A stretch of 64,000 nt of DNA, taken from positions 16,363,501 through 16,427,500 of the forward strand of contig NC_068559.1 of assembly GCF_022201045.2 (NCBI RefSeq), read 5' to 3'. This document shows, one piece after another, positions 49,137 to 61,802 of the stretch (position 1 is its first letter; every line of letters starts with the position of its first letter). Origin of the DNA: Citrus sinensis. Lineage: Eukaryota > Streptophyta > Magnoliopsida > Sapindales > Rutaceae. Both the position numbers and the translations under genes were made by a program. The notes below the pieces were generated by a model. It had not been told where the DNA came from. It saw nothing but the letters and a program-made list of their open reading frames with translations, and ran no database searches.

Positions 49137-50599
49137 TTAGACATGATCAGTTTGTTTCTTCATCACGATTTCATTATCTTCATTTTGGATAGCACTCAAC
49201 TGAGGAACCACTGAGTTTAATTCTGAACACACCATTGTGCTCAATTTGACAACATCCACGACGTGTTCTGATAATTCTTGAAGCTTTGTCTGTTCCACAA
49301 TTTTCTTATTAGGGTTTTTGTAGATTACATAAAGTATCATCTGAAGAACCCCGAAGATAAACCCTAGAACATTCGGAATCTGTCAATGCAAAAGAAAAGC
49401 AAATTAATATTAGTAAATAAAAAATAGATGATAGCACTGGGCGCAAATATTAATTGATGAACTTACAGCAACGTTCAAGTCCTTGATCAGAAGGCCATAG
49501 AAGAACCACGCGACTGCGCCTATTGTGAGGAAAAATGATAAAGTAAACGGCATATACTCAACGCTCTTGGTTTTAATAACCTTTCTCTGTGAAAAAGAAA
49601 AAAAAAAGATTCAAAATAAGCAAAAATATGAACTTCAAAATCATTTCTATGAATTACACGTTTAGCAAAAATGAAAGAGTGAGTTTTAATTACCACGATG
49701 AAAAGAGGTGCAGCAAACACACTGAGGGCAAATGTCATGCATATATACCCAAGAATCTTCTCGCGGATTGCTCCTTTTGAGAGGAAGAAAGTTAAGAGGC
49801 AGATTGCACCAAACCCAAATATATTGAGCAGCAGGAGCAGCTTCACAGTCTGGATCTGCATGAAATTTTTAGCCCTTAACGATTGTCAATTTAGAAAAAT
49901 TAACTATAAGTATGTATATGTATGCGAAAGAGATTTAATAAGAGTACGTCGCAGTACAACTCTAAATCTAGTTGAAATCTGGATTTGTAAAATAATCTGG
50001 ACATCTGGGCCTGAACATGACTCTGTATATGTATATGTATACATGGGCGGAAAAGATTTAATAGTGTGTTTGTGAAGATACGTACCCTAACTTTCTTTGG
50101 TGCATAAAAGACATAAACAGCAATGTAGATGGTCTGCATGACGCAGCAGAAAGTGTTGATGGTCATGAGAAAGATAGCATTTTGTTTAAGGAGAGCATAG
50201 TATATCCATATCATAGCACTGAACAGTGATATCACATAAGGAACCGATTGAAACCCTTCCGTTGATTTCTTCTTGTAAATTTTATAAAATGTCGGCCTGC
50301 AACAACACCATGCATGCATGCATGCACATTGCGTTTTTAGTAATAACGAATGTTGAAGGTTTAAATGAATAAAGCAAGAACAAAAATATATAACCGAAAC
50401 ATGAACTTACATGGGAGCTAGGCAGACCAAGAAGGAGGTGATATTTCCTAAAACATTGACAACAAAAACAAAAAACAAAGGTATACAATGAGTGTATTGA
50501 AATTTTTTTTATAACTTAGTAATAACGTGCCTATAATGCATGAACATATTTTGTACCTAAAAGGCCAAAAGCAGTGGCCCAAGAGTGGTGAATGGCCAT
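49137..50599 (-). CDS. SWEET sugar transporter, clade III (SWEET10-like), 6 exons, 271 aa
   Basis: Seven-helix bidirectional sugar transporter of the plasma membrane; clade III members mostly move sucrose out of cells for phloem loading, nectar or seed filling. Exons on the minus strand: 50599-50557, 50447-50411, 50296-50086, 49855-49694, 49586-49467, 49379-49137 (816 nt). The pattern 43/37/211/162/120 is typical of the family. Two MtN3/saliva triple-helix bundles are visible: [16 protein letters not shown] to the helix with MTINTF (Asn74), and [13 protein letters not shown] to [20 protein letters not shown] (Asn194). Asn74 and Asn194 are the paired substrate-pocket residues of the family. 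The loop [13 protein letters not shown] and the tail [15 protein letters not shown] are clade III traits. A TATA-like box lies about 110 bp upstream. Tandem with a second SWEET gene 3.9 kb upstream on the same strand. Confidence 0.95.
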
Positions 50600-50704
50600 C
50601 TCTACAAGGATGATATTAAACGAGTTACTGCTAAGATCACTCTCTCTCTCTCTCTCTTATCTCTTCTTTCTTTCAAGCTATGACTCATAAGCATGAAGTA
50701 GGAA

Positions 50705-50716
50705 GCATTTATATAG
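50705..50716 (-). promoter_or_regulatory. Candidate TATA box of the first SWEET gene
   Basis: The minus strand reads CTATATAAATGC, about 106-117 bp upstream of the ATG at 50599. A GA repeat (CT on the plus strand, 50640-50660) lies in the presumed 5' leader. Confidence 0.55.
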
Positions 50717-51962
50717 GAAGAAAAAGCCATGAGCATTAGTCAAGTTGCAAGCAACAATACGAGTGTTAAGGAGACTGAATTCTCTTTTACGCTTTGCTTT
50801 CCAGTTGTTAGCTAGCGACTTTAGGTTAAAACATAATCCAAAAAGCTTTTTCTAGCCCTAATGCTATATTTATCCGGATTTGGTCGTTAACTCTTCAGCA
50901 TTAACCAGCCGCGCCCTAGTTGATAGTACCATTCGTAGTACATTCAGGGCCCCACTTTGTTCTTTATGATGTGTCACCCACCCCAACAAGTGGCTTTCAA
51001 AGTTTGAGGCTTACAACTCATATTTCAGTTCTCGAGGGAACTTGACGATACTCCCACCTTGCACTCTTTCTCTCTTCTATATGGTTCATAAAATTCCACT
51101 CCCACTTGTATGTTACATGTGGCCAATCAAATCTAAGCTTCTCGGCATCGATAATAAATAAAATCATTGATCAAACGAAAGCCTGCCCTAGCTGATTGGT
51201 TCCACCTAACAAGGGTCAAGCCTAAAAAGTTTATACGTATAACTAATTACTTGATGAGGCATGACCGTGTATCATTACTCATTCTTTTCCCATCTTCATA
51301 TATATATCAAATTTCAATTAGAATTCCGTTTTTATTTATTAAGATTTGATAAACAAACGGAAAATATATCATAATTAAATTCAATCCGTCAAATCATGTT
51401 CAGACCTTTTATTATTAATTGTAAGCTTCAACTGCTAGAGCTGATCTATGAACAAATTGTAGCTGCAATCATGCGAGCAACTAAAATCCACTTGCAGGGT
51501 TTCAGAGGATCGAGTCTCAAACTTTGTTCTGAGTCCCACTAAGTAACTTTGTGACGTGCATGCCACTTGATCGTAGTTTGCTGATCTAGCTAGGTTAAAG
51601 ATTCAATCAGACGATGGACGAACGAGCCCAGCATCGTGATAAAATTTATTCCGTATTTCCCAAAAAAGAAACACCTTTTTTCAGTTGACCCTGTAGCCGT
51701 CATGCCAAAAACCTAATCCTGTAATTACTTACATGCAGTCATTCTCACGTGCCATGCTCGCATGTGCTAGCTTTCGAACTTCGTTAACCAAGAAGGCCAG
51801 AACCATAGGATGAGATTATTTCTTTAACACCTCTCATCATGTGCAAGCCCGTATATTTGATCCTTTTAAGTATAAAAGCCTACAGGAACTGCAAAGATGG
51901 GATTATCTCTTTAAAACTCTTGTCGTTTGCAACCTGATCAAGATCAACCTTATCTCTTTTTC

Positions 51963-53110
51963 CAATAAAAATCCCCGAGCCTAACTCGTTATATTAACAC
52001 ACTCACACGTGAAAGGCGGTATTTTTTACAATTGAAGTTCATGAGTCTAACTCGCTCATAAGCTTAGAGTTGCCTTGAAAGACTGAAGAAGCCCATAGGC
52101 TTAAATTATATTGATAATCTAACTCATTTAAAGGAGAGTTATCCCAAATTTATATATTTAATTTTCTTTCATTTTTTTTTTCAATCAACTAACACATTTG
52201 TTGAAGTTCGAAGGGAGATTGTCAATTTTTCCGTACTCTAATCAATATATACAATTTATTCTTACTGTTTTTCTAATAGTTAATAACACCCCTGACAGTA
52301 TAAGTTTACAATATTACTCTTATTTTCAAATACACTTTTATTTATATTTATTATAAATTAAATAAATGACATGATTGGAAATTAAAATAAAAAATTAAGT
52401 ATTAAAAGTAAGAAATATATTTTTTGATGTAAAAAAATTAATAATAACATATTTTTCTTGTACTTTTTACATTTAATTTTAAAAATATTAAAAATATTTA
52501 TTATAAGAAAATATTTACAAAATAAAAATGTACAAGAAAAAAATTTATTATTAATTTTTTTGTTAACATCAAAACGTAAATTTCTTGTTTTTAATACTTA
52601 TTTTTTTATTTTAATTTCCATTTATGTGATTTATTTAATCTATAATAAATATAAATAAAAGTATATTTGAAAATAAAAATAATATTGTAAACTTACGTTG
52701 TCGGAGCACTTATTGACTATTATAAAAATAATAGGGAGGTAAATGATATATATTGATAACAGTAGAGAAGAAATTGACAGTTTCTGTTCAAACATAAGAC
52801 TTAAGTCCTATGAAGATGGTATTTTTTTTACTATTGATCAACCTTGTCTATTTTATAATAAAAACTCCCGAGCCTAAGTGCCTAACTGGTTACATAACTA
52901 ACACACAAACGTGCAAACTAGTATTTTTTTACTATTAAAGCCCACGGATCTATCTCGCTCATAAGCTTAGAGTTGCCCCGAATAACAGAAGAAGTTCATA
53001 AGTTTTAACTGATATTGATAATCTAGCTCATGAGATGAGAGTGATACCAAACTTTTATATTTAATTATTTTTTTATTAACTCTCATAATTATTGAAGTTC
53101 GAGCCTAGGA
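51963..53110. repeat. Pair of ~240-bp direct repeats in the inter-SWEET spacer, one split by a transposon
   Basis: Sequence with CCCGAGCCTAA, then CTCGCTCATAAGCTTAGAG, then ATTGATAATCTA and TTGAAGTTCGA occurs at about 51963-52212 and again at about 52858-53105. In the first copy the repeat is interrupted after TTGAAGTTCGAA by the element at 52215-52785 and resumes as TTCAAACATAAGAC. The second copy runs on uninterrupted as GAGCCTAGGATTTGTGTCCT. Confidence 0.7.
52215..52785. mobile_element. Mutator-like short element (571 bp), second copy of the 43141 family
   Basis: The left end GAGATTGTCAATTTTTCC pairs with the inverted right end AGAAACTGTCAATTTCTTC; similarity continues inward through ATCAATATATA. 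The flanks GTTCGAAGG and GTTCAAACA (52206-52214 and 52786-52794) match at 6 of 9 positions, consistent with an older 9-bp duplication. The inside contains two copies of an AAATTTCTT-type AT-rich segment and no genes. Confidence 0.65.
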
Positions 53111-54528
53111 TTTGTGTCCTACGAAGACTGCCCGTACTACTAGAACTAAACCTTTACTTTATATTTAACTTAATATAATTATTTTTAGCTAATGTAGAAA
53201 ATAGAATTGTTTCTGAGAACACCAATTACATAACGTAATGTGTAAAGGAAACACCAAACACCGCCATCCACTAAGAAATTAAAAGTACACATTTGAACGT
53301 AATTACTGCTAAAAGCAAAATCTTAATGTATTTCAGGATACAGAAACTTTTTATGATTTCCATGTACAGGTTTGATATGTTGCAGATTTTGATCCTTATA
53401 AAACGAAATAATTAATATAACTTTTTGAGAGTGGAAAAGAATTTCTATTTTACAATAGAGCTTGCATAGTGGATGTGCACGTTGAGATAGTTTATGTACG
53501 GCATGTAAGAGGACCGATCGAGCAGATGTATATCCATATATATATATACATAAATTCTGATAATTTAAGTCGCAAAAGTGCAATTAATTGGGATGTAACT
53601 ATACTTTAGGGGCTGGGGCTTCAACACTTGATATTTAATTATATATCTTTTCTAAAAATGGAAAGCAATATGGGACAAAGCATGAGCATATACAGTTCCG
53701 ATATTTAAGAGTGATCTTATAATTATTTATCAAAGAAGCCCTTAGCCCTACCACTTCATGGTATGACGAAATTTCCTTTTATCTTTTCTTCTTAAAAAGT
53801 TCTATAGATAATGTAAAAGTGATGTAAGCAATTATAAATAGTATAGGTGTTAAGAGTCGGGAGTTAATTTCAAAGATATGAGGAAGCCCTTTCAGCTTAT
53901 GTAAGTCATCCATTAATGTAAATTATAGTACTTTTGTCAATTTTATATCATGTCACATATATGTAAGCCCATTAGCAAAATCTTGATGAGCTTAATTAAC
54001 TTAAATCTAATGCATACATTATTAGGGGGAAAAATATATTATATAATTTTCAATTTTGGTTGGCTTGTATAGTAAATCTTTTTGCGGCTGATGAGAGGAT
54101 CATATAAATTAATATTTGTGAAAAAGTATAATGACGAGTCTTTGCAAGAAGATCAATTCTCACAGTAAACCCAATACAAAATCACAAAAAAAAAAAGAGA
54201 AAAATATTCTTCATCAGATTATGTCTAGCCATGAAAGTGGAAATATGAAATTATTATATATACCCAAATAGGCCCCAGTAAGGGTTTACATGACAGAAAA
54301 AAAAAAAAAAAAAACACGAGAACGAGAAATTGGAGCATCATTTGCACATATGTCACGTTATAATCCCCCCTTCTACAGAAACTTTTACATCATCATTATA
54401 AAGTGAAAGAGAAAGATAAAGATGATAAAATTAAAGCACAGATAGACACACACACACACACACACAGGGCAAAGGAGGAATTGATTAATTTACGTACAAG
54501 CCCATATGATCTCACACGTACTATACTC

Positions 54529-56130
54529 TTAACACTTGTTTAATGGATCTTGATTGCATGATTCGCGGGCCTTCTCATGCTGATCATTAGCTTGCTCATG
54601 CTCATTCTTATCATCAAAATTATTCCTACTGTTAGTTTGCTCCTCAGAAGCAGTCATATTATTTGTGCTCAATTTCACAACATCCACTGTGTGTTCGGGT
54701 ACCTTATTCACATCCTCTACAACAACCCTTCTGTAATTCCTGTAGATTGCATAGAGTATCATCTGAACAACTCCAAAGATAAAACCCAATACATTCGGAA
54801 CCTACCACAAAAGAACAAAAATAAAAATATAATTAATTAAAACGAGATTTATATATTAATAAAATGGTGCTCACATCCGGACGTCACGATTTTACAAATT
54901 TTGAATTTGGATTACCATCAGGATTCCATGCTAGTAAAAAATAATTCTAGACCTAAGCATGAATGAGAACTAACATGTATATATGTAAATTTGTGCAAGA
55001 AAAGAACTTACTGCAACATAGACGTCCTTTAAGAATAAGCCGTAAAAGAACCACATGACGGCATTCAGTGTGAGGAACAGAGATAAATAAAAAGGCATAA
55101 ACTCCACGCTCTTGGTGCGTACGACCAGCCTCTGCAAATAAAGTGACAATAAAATATGCACAAAATTGTTAATTATTTATTCATATATTTTACTATTCAA
55201 AAAAATAATGAAAAATAAATTAAAGTAACACCTTTCCATATATATATATATATATATATAGACTTACCATAATACTTAAAGGTGCGGCAAAAACACTGAC
55301 GCTGAATACAACACAAATCCATCCGAGAAGACGAAGACGTGCCGCCGATCCTTTGGCCAAAAAGTGAGACAAAAGTAGAATCGAGCCAAATCCTCCAAAA
55401 TTCAACAACAGAAGCAGCCTCAAAGTGTACAACTGTATGGAATTATATTACTATTAATTATTAAATGGTAATAAAGTATCAATATTAATCAATATCATAA
55501 ATAATTCTCGGGCGCCGAAACTTTTTAAATTGCAAACTGACCACCCATTTTACAGAACTGTAAACGGGGGATTTATAAAGTGCAGATGGATGATAAAACG
55601 TATTTGAATATCATACCCTAGCTTGCTTTGGTGCAAAAGTGATGTAAAGAGCTAGGTAAATGGTCTCAATGACACATCCAAAAGCGTTGATGGTAATGAG
55701 AAGGAAAGCATCTTTCTTCATCATTGCGTAATATATCCAAAGCATTGCACTGAACAGAGCCACCACATATGGAAGTGATTGGAACCCTTCTGTTGATTTC
55801 TTCTTGCACACTCTATAAAACGTCGGCCTGCAAGTGCATGCAAAGTATATATACTGTCATTAGAATAAAAGTTAATAAATAGAAGAAAAGTAGAAACAAA
55901 AATATAAAAAAATTAAATTGATTAACTTACATTGGGGCTAGAAAAACAATGAAGGAGACGATGTTGCCTATTATTGTTACATGAAAACAAATGAAAATAT
56001 TAGCAACAAATACATACACATATGCATGTAACATGAAAATAATATTAAGGCAATGACATTTTTGTATTTGTAAAATACCTAGCAGGCCAAAGGCAAAAAC
56101 CGAGGGATCATGAGTAGAAAACATAGTCAT
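54529..56130 (-). CDS. SWEET sugar transporter, clade III, 6 exons, 285 aa
   Basis: Second SWEET transporter, same strand and family as its neighbour at 49137-50599. Exons on the minus strand: 56130-56079, 55967-55931, 55827-55617, 55432-55268, 55131-55012, 54801-54529 (858 nt). Exons 2, 3 and 5 have exactly the sizes of the neighbouring gene. Key parts: [16 protein letters not shown] (helix 1), [34 protein letters not shown] (Asn77), [29 protein letters not shown] and [20 protein letters not shown] (Asn198). The cytosolic tail ([10 protein letters not shown] followed by Asn/Gln/Glu-rich residues) differs strongly from the neighbour. The start at 56130 ([10 protein letters not shown]) is the first ATG after the TATA-like box; Met3 at 56124 is an alternative. 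A longer intron 5 (54802-55011) and an AT repeat in intron 4 are neutral. Confidence 0.95.
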
Positions 56131-56250
56131 GGCTCTTAGATGAATATGAGAAAAAAACAAAGTCAAGGCTTAAAGGAGAAATGATGCCTTGTTTTTTTTT
56201 TTCTTTCACTCACATTCAACCTATGACACAAACAAGCGATGAGGGTATCG

Positions 56251-56262
56251 CAATATATATAG
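56251..56262 (-). promoter_or_regulatory. Candidate TATA box of the second SWEET gene
   Basis: The minus strand reads CTATATATATTG, about 121-132 bp upstream of the ATG at 56130, a spacing much like that of the neighbouring SWEET gene. Confidence 0.5.
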
Positions 56263-56263
56263 G

Positions 56264-58720
56264 GAGAAATGCTGCGCATTATTGCACGAAAAGAGAAACT
56301 TTTATGTTATTGGACAGAATATAGTTAAATTATTGATATGGGTAGTACAGAGAACCTGTGCACCCAAAACTTGACGTATCTGTTTGGCCAGACTTTTACG
56401 TTAAATACCAGGAACTAAAAGTGTTCACCTTTATTATAAAGCGTAAACCCTAAAGGATCGATGCTTTTGCAAGCGACAAGACAACCGTCAGAAGTACTAT
56501 TAATCTAGTCTTACTACCCTAATCACTCCACTAGTTAATCACCTATTAGTGCACAGATTTCGCATGCCCCGACAGGTGTTATGTAACAGAGTTGTGATAA
56601 GTATTTTTTGTGTGATTATAAACCCTTGTTTATTTTTATAAATGTATAATTTTATACGCAAGTAATCATTATTGCGTTCTATCTCGTGGAGGCTTTTGAG
56701 TCTCACGCGTGAACAGGAGGTTCAAAGTTAGCAGCTGATTGTTACAAGTGGCATCGCTCGATATAGTGATAGTTATACGTGTCTGCCTACCTGTTTCTAC
56801 AAAATATTATAATAATAATAATATTTCATATACCCTAGCAAGACCTTTCCTTTATTTATTATTTTTTATATGATTTGTTTCGGGTCTATTGAGAGTATGA
56901 ATTCATATGCTCCTCACCTGCTCAGAATAGGGGCAGAGTTAAAATAAAAAGTTCAAGAGTCCCAAATGTTACGAAAAATACCATTTTAAAATCAACAAAG
57001 TGTCTATTTTAAATGTTAAAATTATAATTTTAGAAATTTTTTCTAAGATTTTTTTTTTTTTTGCGCTCATGGGATCAAAGCACCTGTTTATTATGGACTA
57101 GCTCCTCTCCTGATTCAAAAAATTATCAATTATGACTTAAAAATCTATACTAATTAGAGACGACACCTCTATCTTAGACATAAAAAAGATATATCAGCAA
57201 ATTTCATTTAATCTGTTGCAGCATTAATACTAATTTTAAGTCTTTGTTGGATTAGAGAATTGAAGGAATAAAAAAGATGAGGGCAATTTAATTAATATGT
57301 AATTTTTGAAAATTGGCTTTAGTCGTTTTTAGTGGGTTTTTGTTGAAGTGGTAGGTGAAGAGTAGAATAATGTAGAGCACCTGAAAGGATAAGATTTACT
57401 AAGTATATCTCTCATGATCCGAATAGCTTAGCATATCTTCTATGATTAGTATCATCATTATTCATTATTTTAACTACTTTTAATGCTAGATATTTTTTTA
57501 ATTTAATTAACACATAAGGTTACTACAATTGATTGTGGTGTGCACGTGTGAAGTTTATATATGCATGTAATTGATACGATCGAGGTCTTTGTTTAGTTAC
57601 TTGCATGTCCAAGCAATTATTTTAGTTGACTAGCTAACACGAAATTTGGAGGGAGAATTTTACTTAATTTGCATCTCTCCGTATTCAACCATCTAAACCA
57701 CAATAATTATTCCCATGTTTTTTTCTGCTAATATAATCATAATTACATTATGCCGTACTATTTAAAGTTCTTTATTAACTATAAATGTGGAATGCCTTGT
57801 TTAAACTGATTTGCCTTCCTACTTTTGAGGCTTTGACTCTAGTAGAGTAATTAGATTGTTGAAGAAAAAAAAAAATCACGGAAACAAAATTTTCTTTTTT
57901 GTATTTTTTTAGTTACATTACATTAGGATATTTTAAAATCATAAGTTCTATAAGAACTTTTTAAATTAGTTATGTTATAACATGATTCATAGATCTAATT
58001 AATATCAAAATAAGTCAAAAATCAACCTCCGCAATACATATAAAAAGATACAGGACTCTTGTATGACCCTAAGAATGAGATGAAGAGATGTTTAGTCTAC
58101 CACTTGAGGCCAAAAAGTAGTTAATGATTTTGTATTACCTTTATATCATGCTTATTTAGTTTACTTTAAATTCACTGGTCAATATTTCATATGATCATAT
58201 GACCGTTATTGTGCTTTGTAATAATTCAATCTTAAAGTTCATACGCCATTTTATCAATGCTTTAGAAGCTGACATAATGGAATTGGCCACCAGCTGGACA
58301 TCACTTTAAATACTGAGGATAGAGCAGAAGAAAATAATCGTGTTCATAAATTGCAAGATAAAAAATAATATAAGCCTTTTTGCTGTTGGAGAAAATATAA
58401 TTAATTGGCATAGATAAGATATGTACAAAATTAAACAAAATTTTGATTATAAAATATCAAATAGAGATGTCGGTGGATATGTTTTAAGGCACCACGCAAC
58501 TTTAATTTGTTAAAATGTTAAAATGTTGTGTTGCTTTTCTTAAAATTAATGAAGTACTCATCGATCTGTTTGTGTATTGATCCATTATTAGAAGACTTGA
58601 TTAGGTAAGATTAATTTCTAGCTAGCTACAAAATAAAACGAAATTTGTTACATAAAATTTAAAATTAATAGATGGATGGATATGTTTTAAGGCACAATGC
58701 TATCTTTTAAAAAAATGTTG

Positions 58721-58798
<78 letters not shown>

Positions 58799-58822
58799 TT
58801 AAAGTACGTCTGCCATCTATGT

Positions 58823-58867
<45 letters not shown>

Positions 58868-61143
58868 GCAGGTAAGGAAAATGTTAATATACCAAATCCA
58901 CTAATAAATCTTTTAGTAAGTTAATATTGCAATTTCAGTATTAAAGTTAACAAAGGTGTTGATTTTTAGAGAAAAATATACATATTCAAATATGAAAAAT
59001 CTATACCAATCTTTGAATTTAATCCATATTAGGTCTTTTACTTTACCTAACCTCACTATTCGAAAGGAACTTCATCAATATTAAAGAGAGAATGTTTTAG
59101 TAATTTCACTTATTTCCATTTACATAAAGAATATTACAAGTCAATTTTTTTTTTGACAAAAAAAAAGCAATTCAAATGGCATGCATGCATGAAATAATTA
59201 AAATAAATGTCCCTTTTATTAATTATTATATAATGTTAAATACTTAAATATATTTGGACCTTTCAAAATGGCAAAGATCAAGTGGGAACTTTAATGAAAC
59301 GGTAGCTACTAGCTAAGCTCTCTCTCTCCATATGTATATATGTCATATAAAAAAATTACAATGGAGTCAAAATAAGCAACAAGTTTATCGAATTCACCCG
59401 ACAGCTGCCTTATTGATTCATCAATGATTGCTAATCTGGAGTGCAAATGCTTGCACATTCATGTGGCTACCTCATCCATCTTTAATGCATCGTATCATTT
59501 AAAAATTTAGGCGGTGGCGCAATGCTGATCCAACGTCCCCTCAAATCAAAGATATTATATGGCTAGCAACAAGATAAAAAGGAAGAAACGAAAAAAAAAA
59601 GTGAATAAAACTTTATATCCAAACTTCTTGGGTTTTCTTTCCTTTAATTCTTTCGCAAGTTATGTGAATCACATTAATGCACGATAGTAGCTTCTTTTTT
59701 TGAAATATATGTGTAGATCAAGATACGATCTTTGCTTTTTTTTTTTTTAATAAGGCATGTGCAAATTGAACGTCATATAAGCTAATAATTGAGAACATTC
59801 TCGTTCATGAAATTGAAGAGTTAAGGGGTTAGATTTTTATCTTTACGCGTATTTAAAATTTGTGGAGAACTTGTAATGATTAGGTAGACTTGAATATGGC
59901 CGGTGAATACTTGAAAAAAACACTCTAACACTCAAATTAGTGTTTGATTAAGATTAAAGGAATAAATAAAAAAGAGTTTTCTCTTTCTAAAAGTGAACAT
60001 TGTTCTCAAAGGCCAAAGACCCCTTTTTTTAGGCCTTTGTTTGTAGATGACCAGTGATGTGAATTAAGGTTTTGTCTTGAACCTTATTCTTAAGGACACA
60101 TGTCATGTGTCATTACTATACACATGGATATAAATTTGCTTGTGGGAAAATATACATATGTATTCTATATGAAATTGGACATATTTTTCTCATATCATAA
60201 ATTTTGGAATCAGTACTAGTCTAATTTCTCTTGTTATCATTTTTTATAAGTTCCTGAAGAATTCTATATTGGGTGTTATTTCCCCATATATATATACGGT
60301 GGCGAAATTAGTATATTTTTTGGGGGTGGGTTATTAGATTTATTTTTATTTTTTTAAGTATTAATAAAGGTAAATTTATAAAATATAATTAACTTTTTTT
60401 TTTCAAAAACTTACTCAGGCTGCCAACTCTTAACTTCGCCTATATATAATATATATATATATATAGAAGAGTGGATACGTGGTCTGATATAGTTCCTTTG
60501 AAATATGATACAAAGATAGTATATAATTGATGGCAATTAAACATCAATATGATTGCGTAACTAGTTATTTCATGTTGATTTTGCGCAATCAAAGAGCCTT
60601 AATATAAGCATAACAAAGTAGATACCCATAATACAAATCAATTTAAACAGTTGTGTTTTAGAAAATATTATACGACCCAAGTGGTGACGTAAGGGTGTAA
60701 AGTGATGTCTGAAAATTAAAACAAAACAAAATAGAGATAAAACCATGTCATTTCCCCTTTGTCTCTGTCACCCTTATGTCACTGTTTGCGTCAAGTATCA
60801 ATGCTCTTGTTCTTTTTTAATCGCAGCCCTCAACATTTTCTCATTTTTTTTGAGACTTAAATATATTTGTACACATTTTCGGCATGTTTCTTTTTTTATT
60901 ATTATTTTTAATTGGATACTAAAGTAGAACGAGTTGGTGTGTGTAATTTCTAATTAATAATAAACAAGTTAAAATAGTTAAAAGTCAACAACTCTTAACT
61001 TGAATTATTTAGTAACTTATTACTTAGGGTTCGACCCTCACTATACTGTGGGAGTAAAAAGTTAAAAATTATTCTCAATGGAACGTCCATCGTGAAAAAT
61101 GTCTAACAAATTTGAAATTTTAGGTGTAAATTTAAGCATAAAT
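56264..61143. other. Intergenic spacer with dinucleotide repeats
   Basis: No gene recognised over 4.9 kb. AT-rich, with two long AT microsatellites near 58.8 kb. Sequence around 56927-57116 (AGGGGCAGAGTT ... CTAGCTCCTCTCCT) and around 60290-60450 looks like decayed transposon ends, but borders could not be set. Confidence 0.55.
58723..58790. repeat. AT dinucleotide microsatellite
   Basis: Uninterrupted (AT)34 tract. A second AT/TA tract of about 38 bp lies 34 bp further on at 58825-58862, so the pair may act as an expandable or hairpin-forming site. Confidence 0.95.
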
Positions 61144-61215
61144 GGTTCTATGGTGTAGTGGTTAGCACTCTGGACTTTGAATCCAGCGACCTGGGTTCGA
61201 CTCCCGGTAGGACCT
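61144..61215 (+). tRNA. tRNA-Gln (anticodon UUG)
   Basis: A 72-base cloverleaf. The acceptor stem GGTTCTA pairs with TAGGACC, using one G-T wobble pair. The D arm contains GTGTAGTGGTTAGCAC (A box), the anticodon stem CTGGA/TCCAG encloses the loop CTTTGAA with anticodon TTG at 61177-61179, and the T arm is CTGGGTTCGACTCCCGG (B box). T is the discriminator base. No intron, and the 3' CCA is not encoded, as in eukaryotes. A TTTT terminator follows at 61215-61218. Confidence 0.95.
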
Positions 61216-61802
61216 TTTGAACTGGCAAATCAAATCCTTGGAAAATGGCGACCCCCTACTCGTTAGAATGTGGGCTCTTTTGGGCATTAGCGTGTTCAAT
61301 TGGGCCAAGAGACTTGTAAATCAAGTCCCTAGAATTGAACTGGGCCCAATTTTCAAATTGTAAATCAAGTCCTAGAATTTAAACTGCACTGGATAATGTG
61401 ACTGGGAAAAATGGTAAGTTTTTTTTTTTAAGACTTTTTTTCCCCTTCTCATGAAGATTTTAATTTAGTCACACAATTTTTATTTAAATAATAAAATCAC
61501 CCAAAGATAAGTACAGTCAATTATTTGGGATTTACTAGGTGAACCAAATGGTGTCTATTTCTCATTAAAAAAAAAAGGAGTCTATTTCAAAATTTAAACA
61601 ACTTAGTAGTTGGTTGTCTATCCAAATCCCCTCTCTAAGATTCATTTATTAAGATTTGTTGTCCTCAAGATTTTTCCTTTTCAATTCCCAAAACCCCTTC
61701 CATACATAAATTACAAACTTATAAATATATGCTTAGAATGCATGCTCAAATAATCTATTGATAATTCAACTTTATTAAATTTGAAAGAATTATGAAAATG
61801 GT
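61216..61802. other. Spacer between tRNA-Gln and the copia relic
   Basis: No gene recognised. CAAATCAAATCC/TAAATCAAGTCC-like words repeat at about 61228-61375. Confidence 0.5.

Noticed and set aside
56927..57116. Possible small transposon (AGGGGCAGAGTT ... CTAGCTCCTCTCCT)
   Set aside because: The ends are only roughly inverted and no target duplication is visible.
58723..58862. AT-rich palindromic tracts as a replication origin or matrix attachment site
   Set aside because: Plain AT microsatellites are common in plant spacers and nothing else supports such a role.
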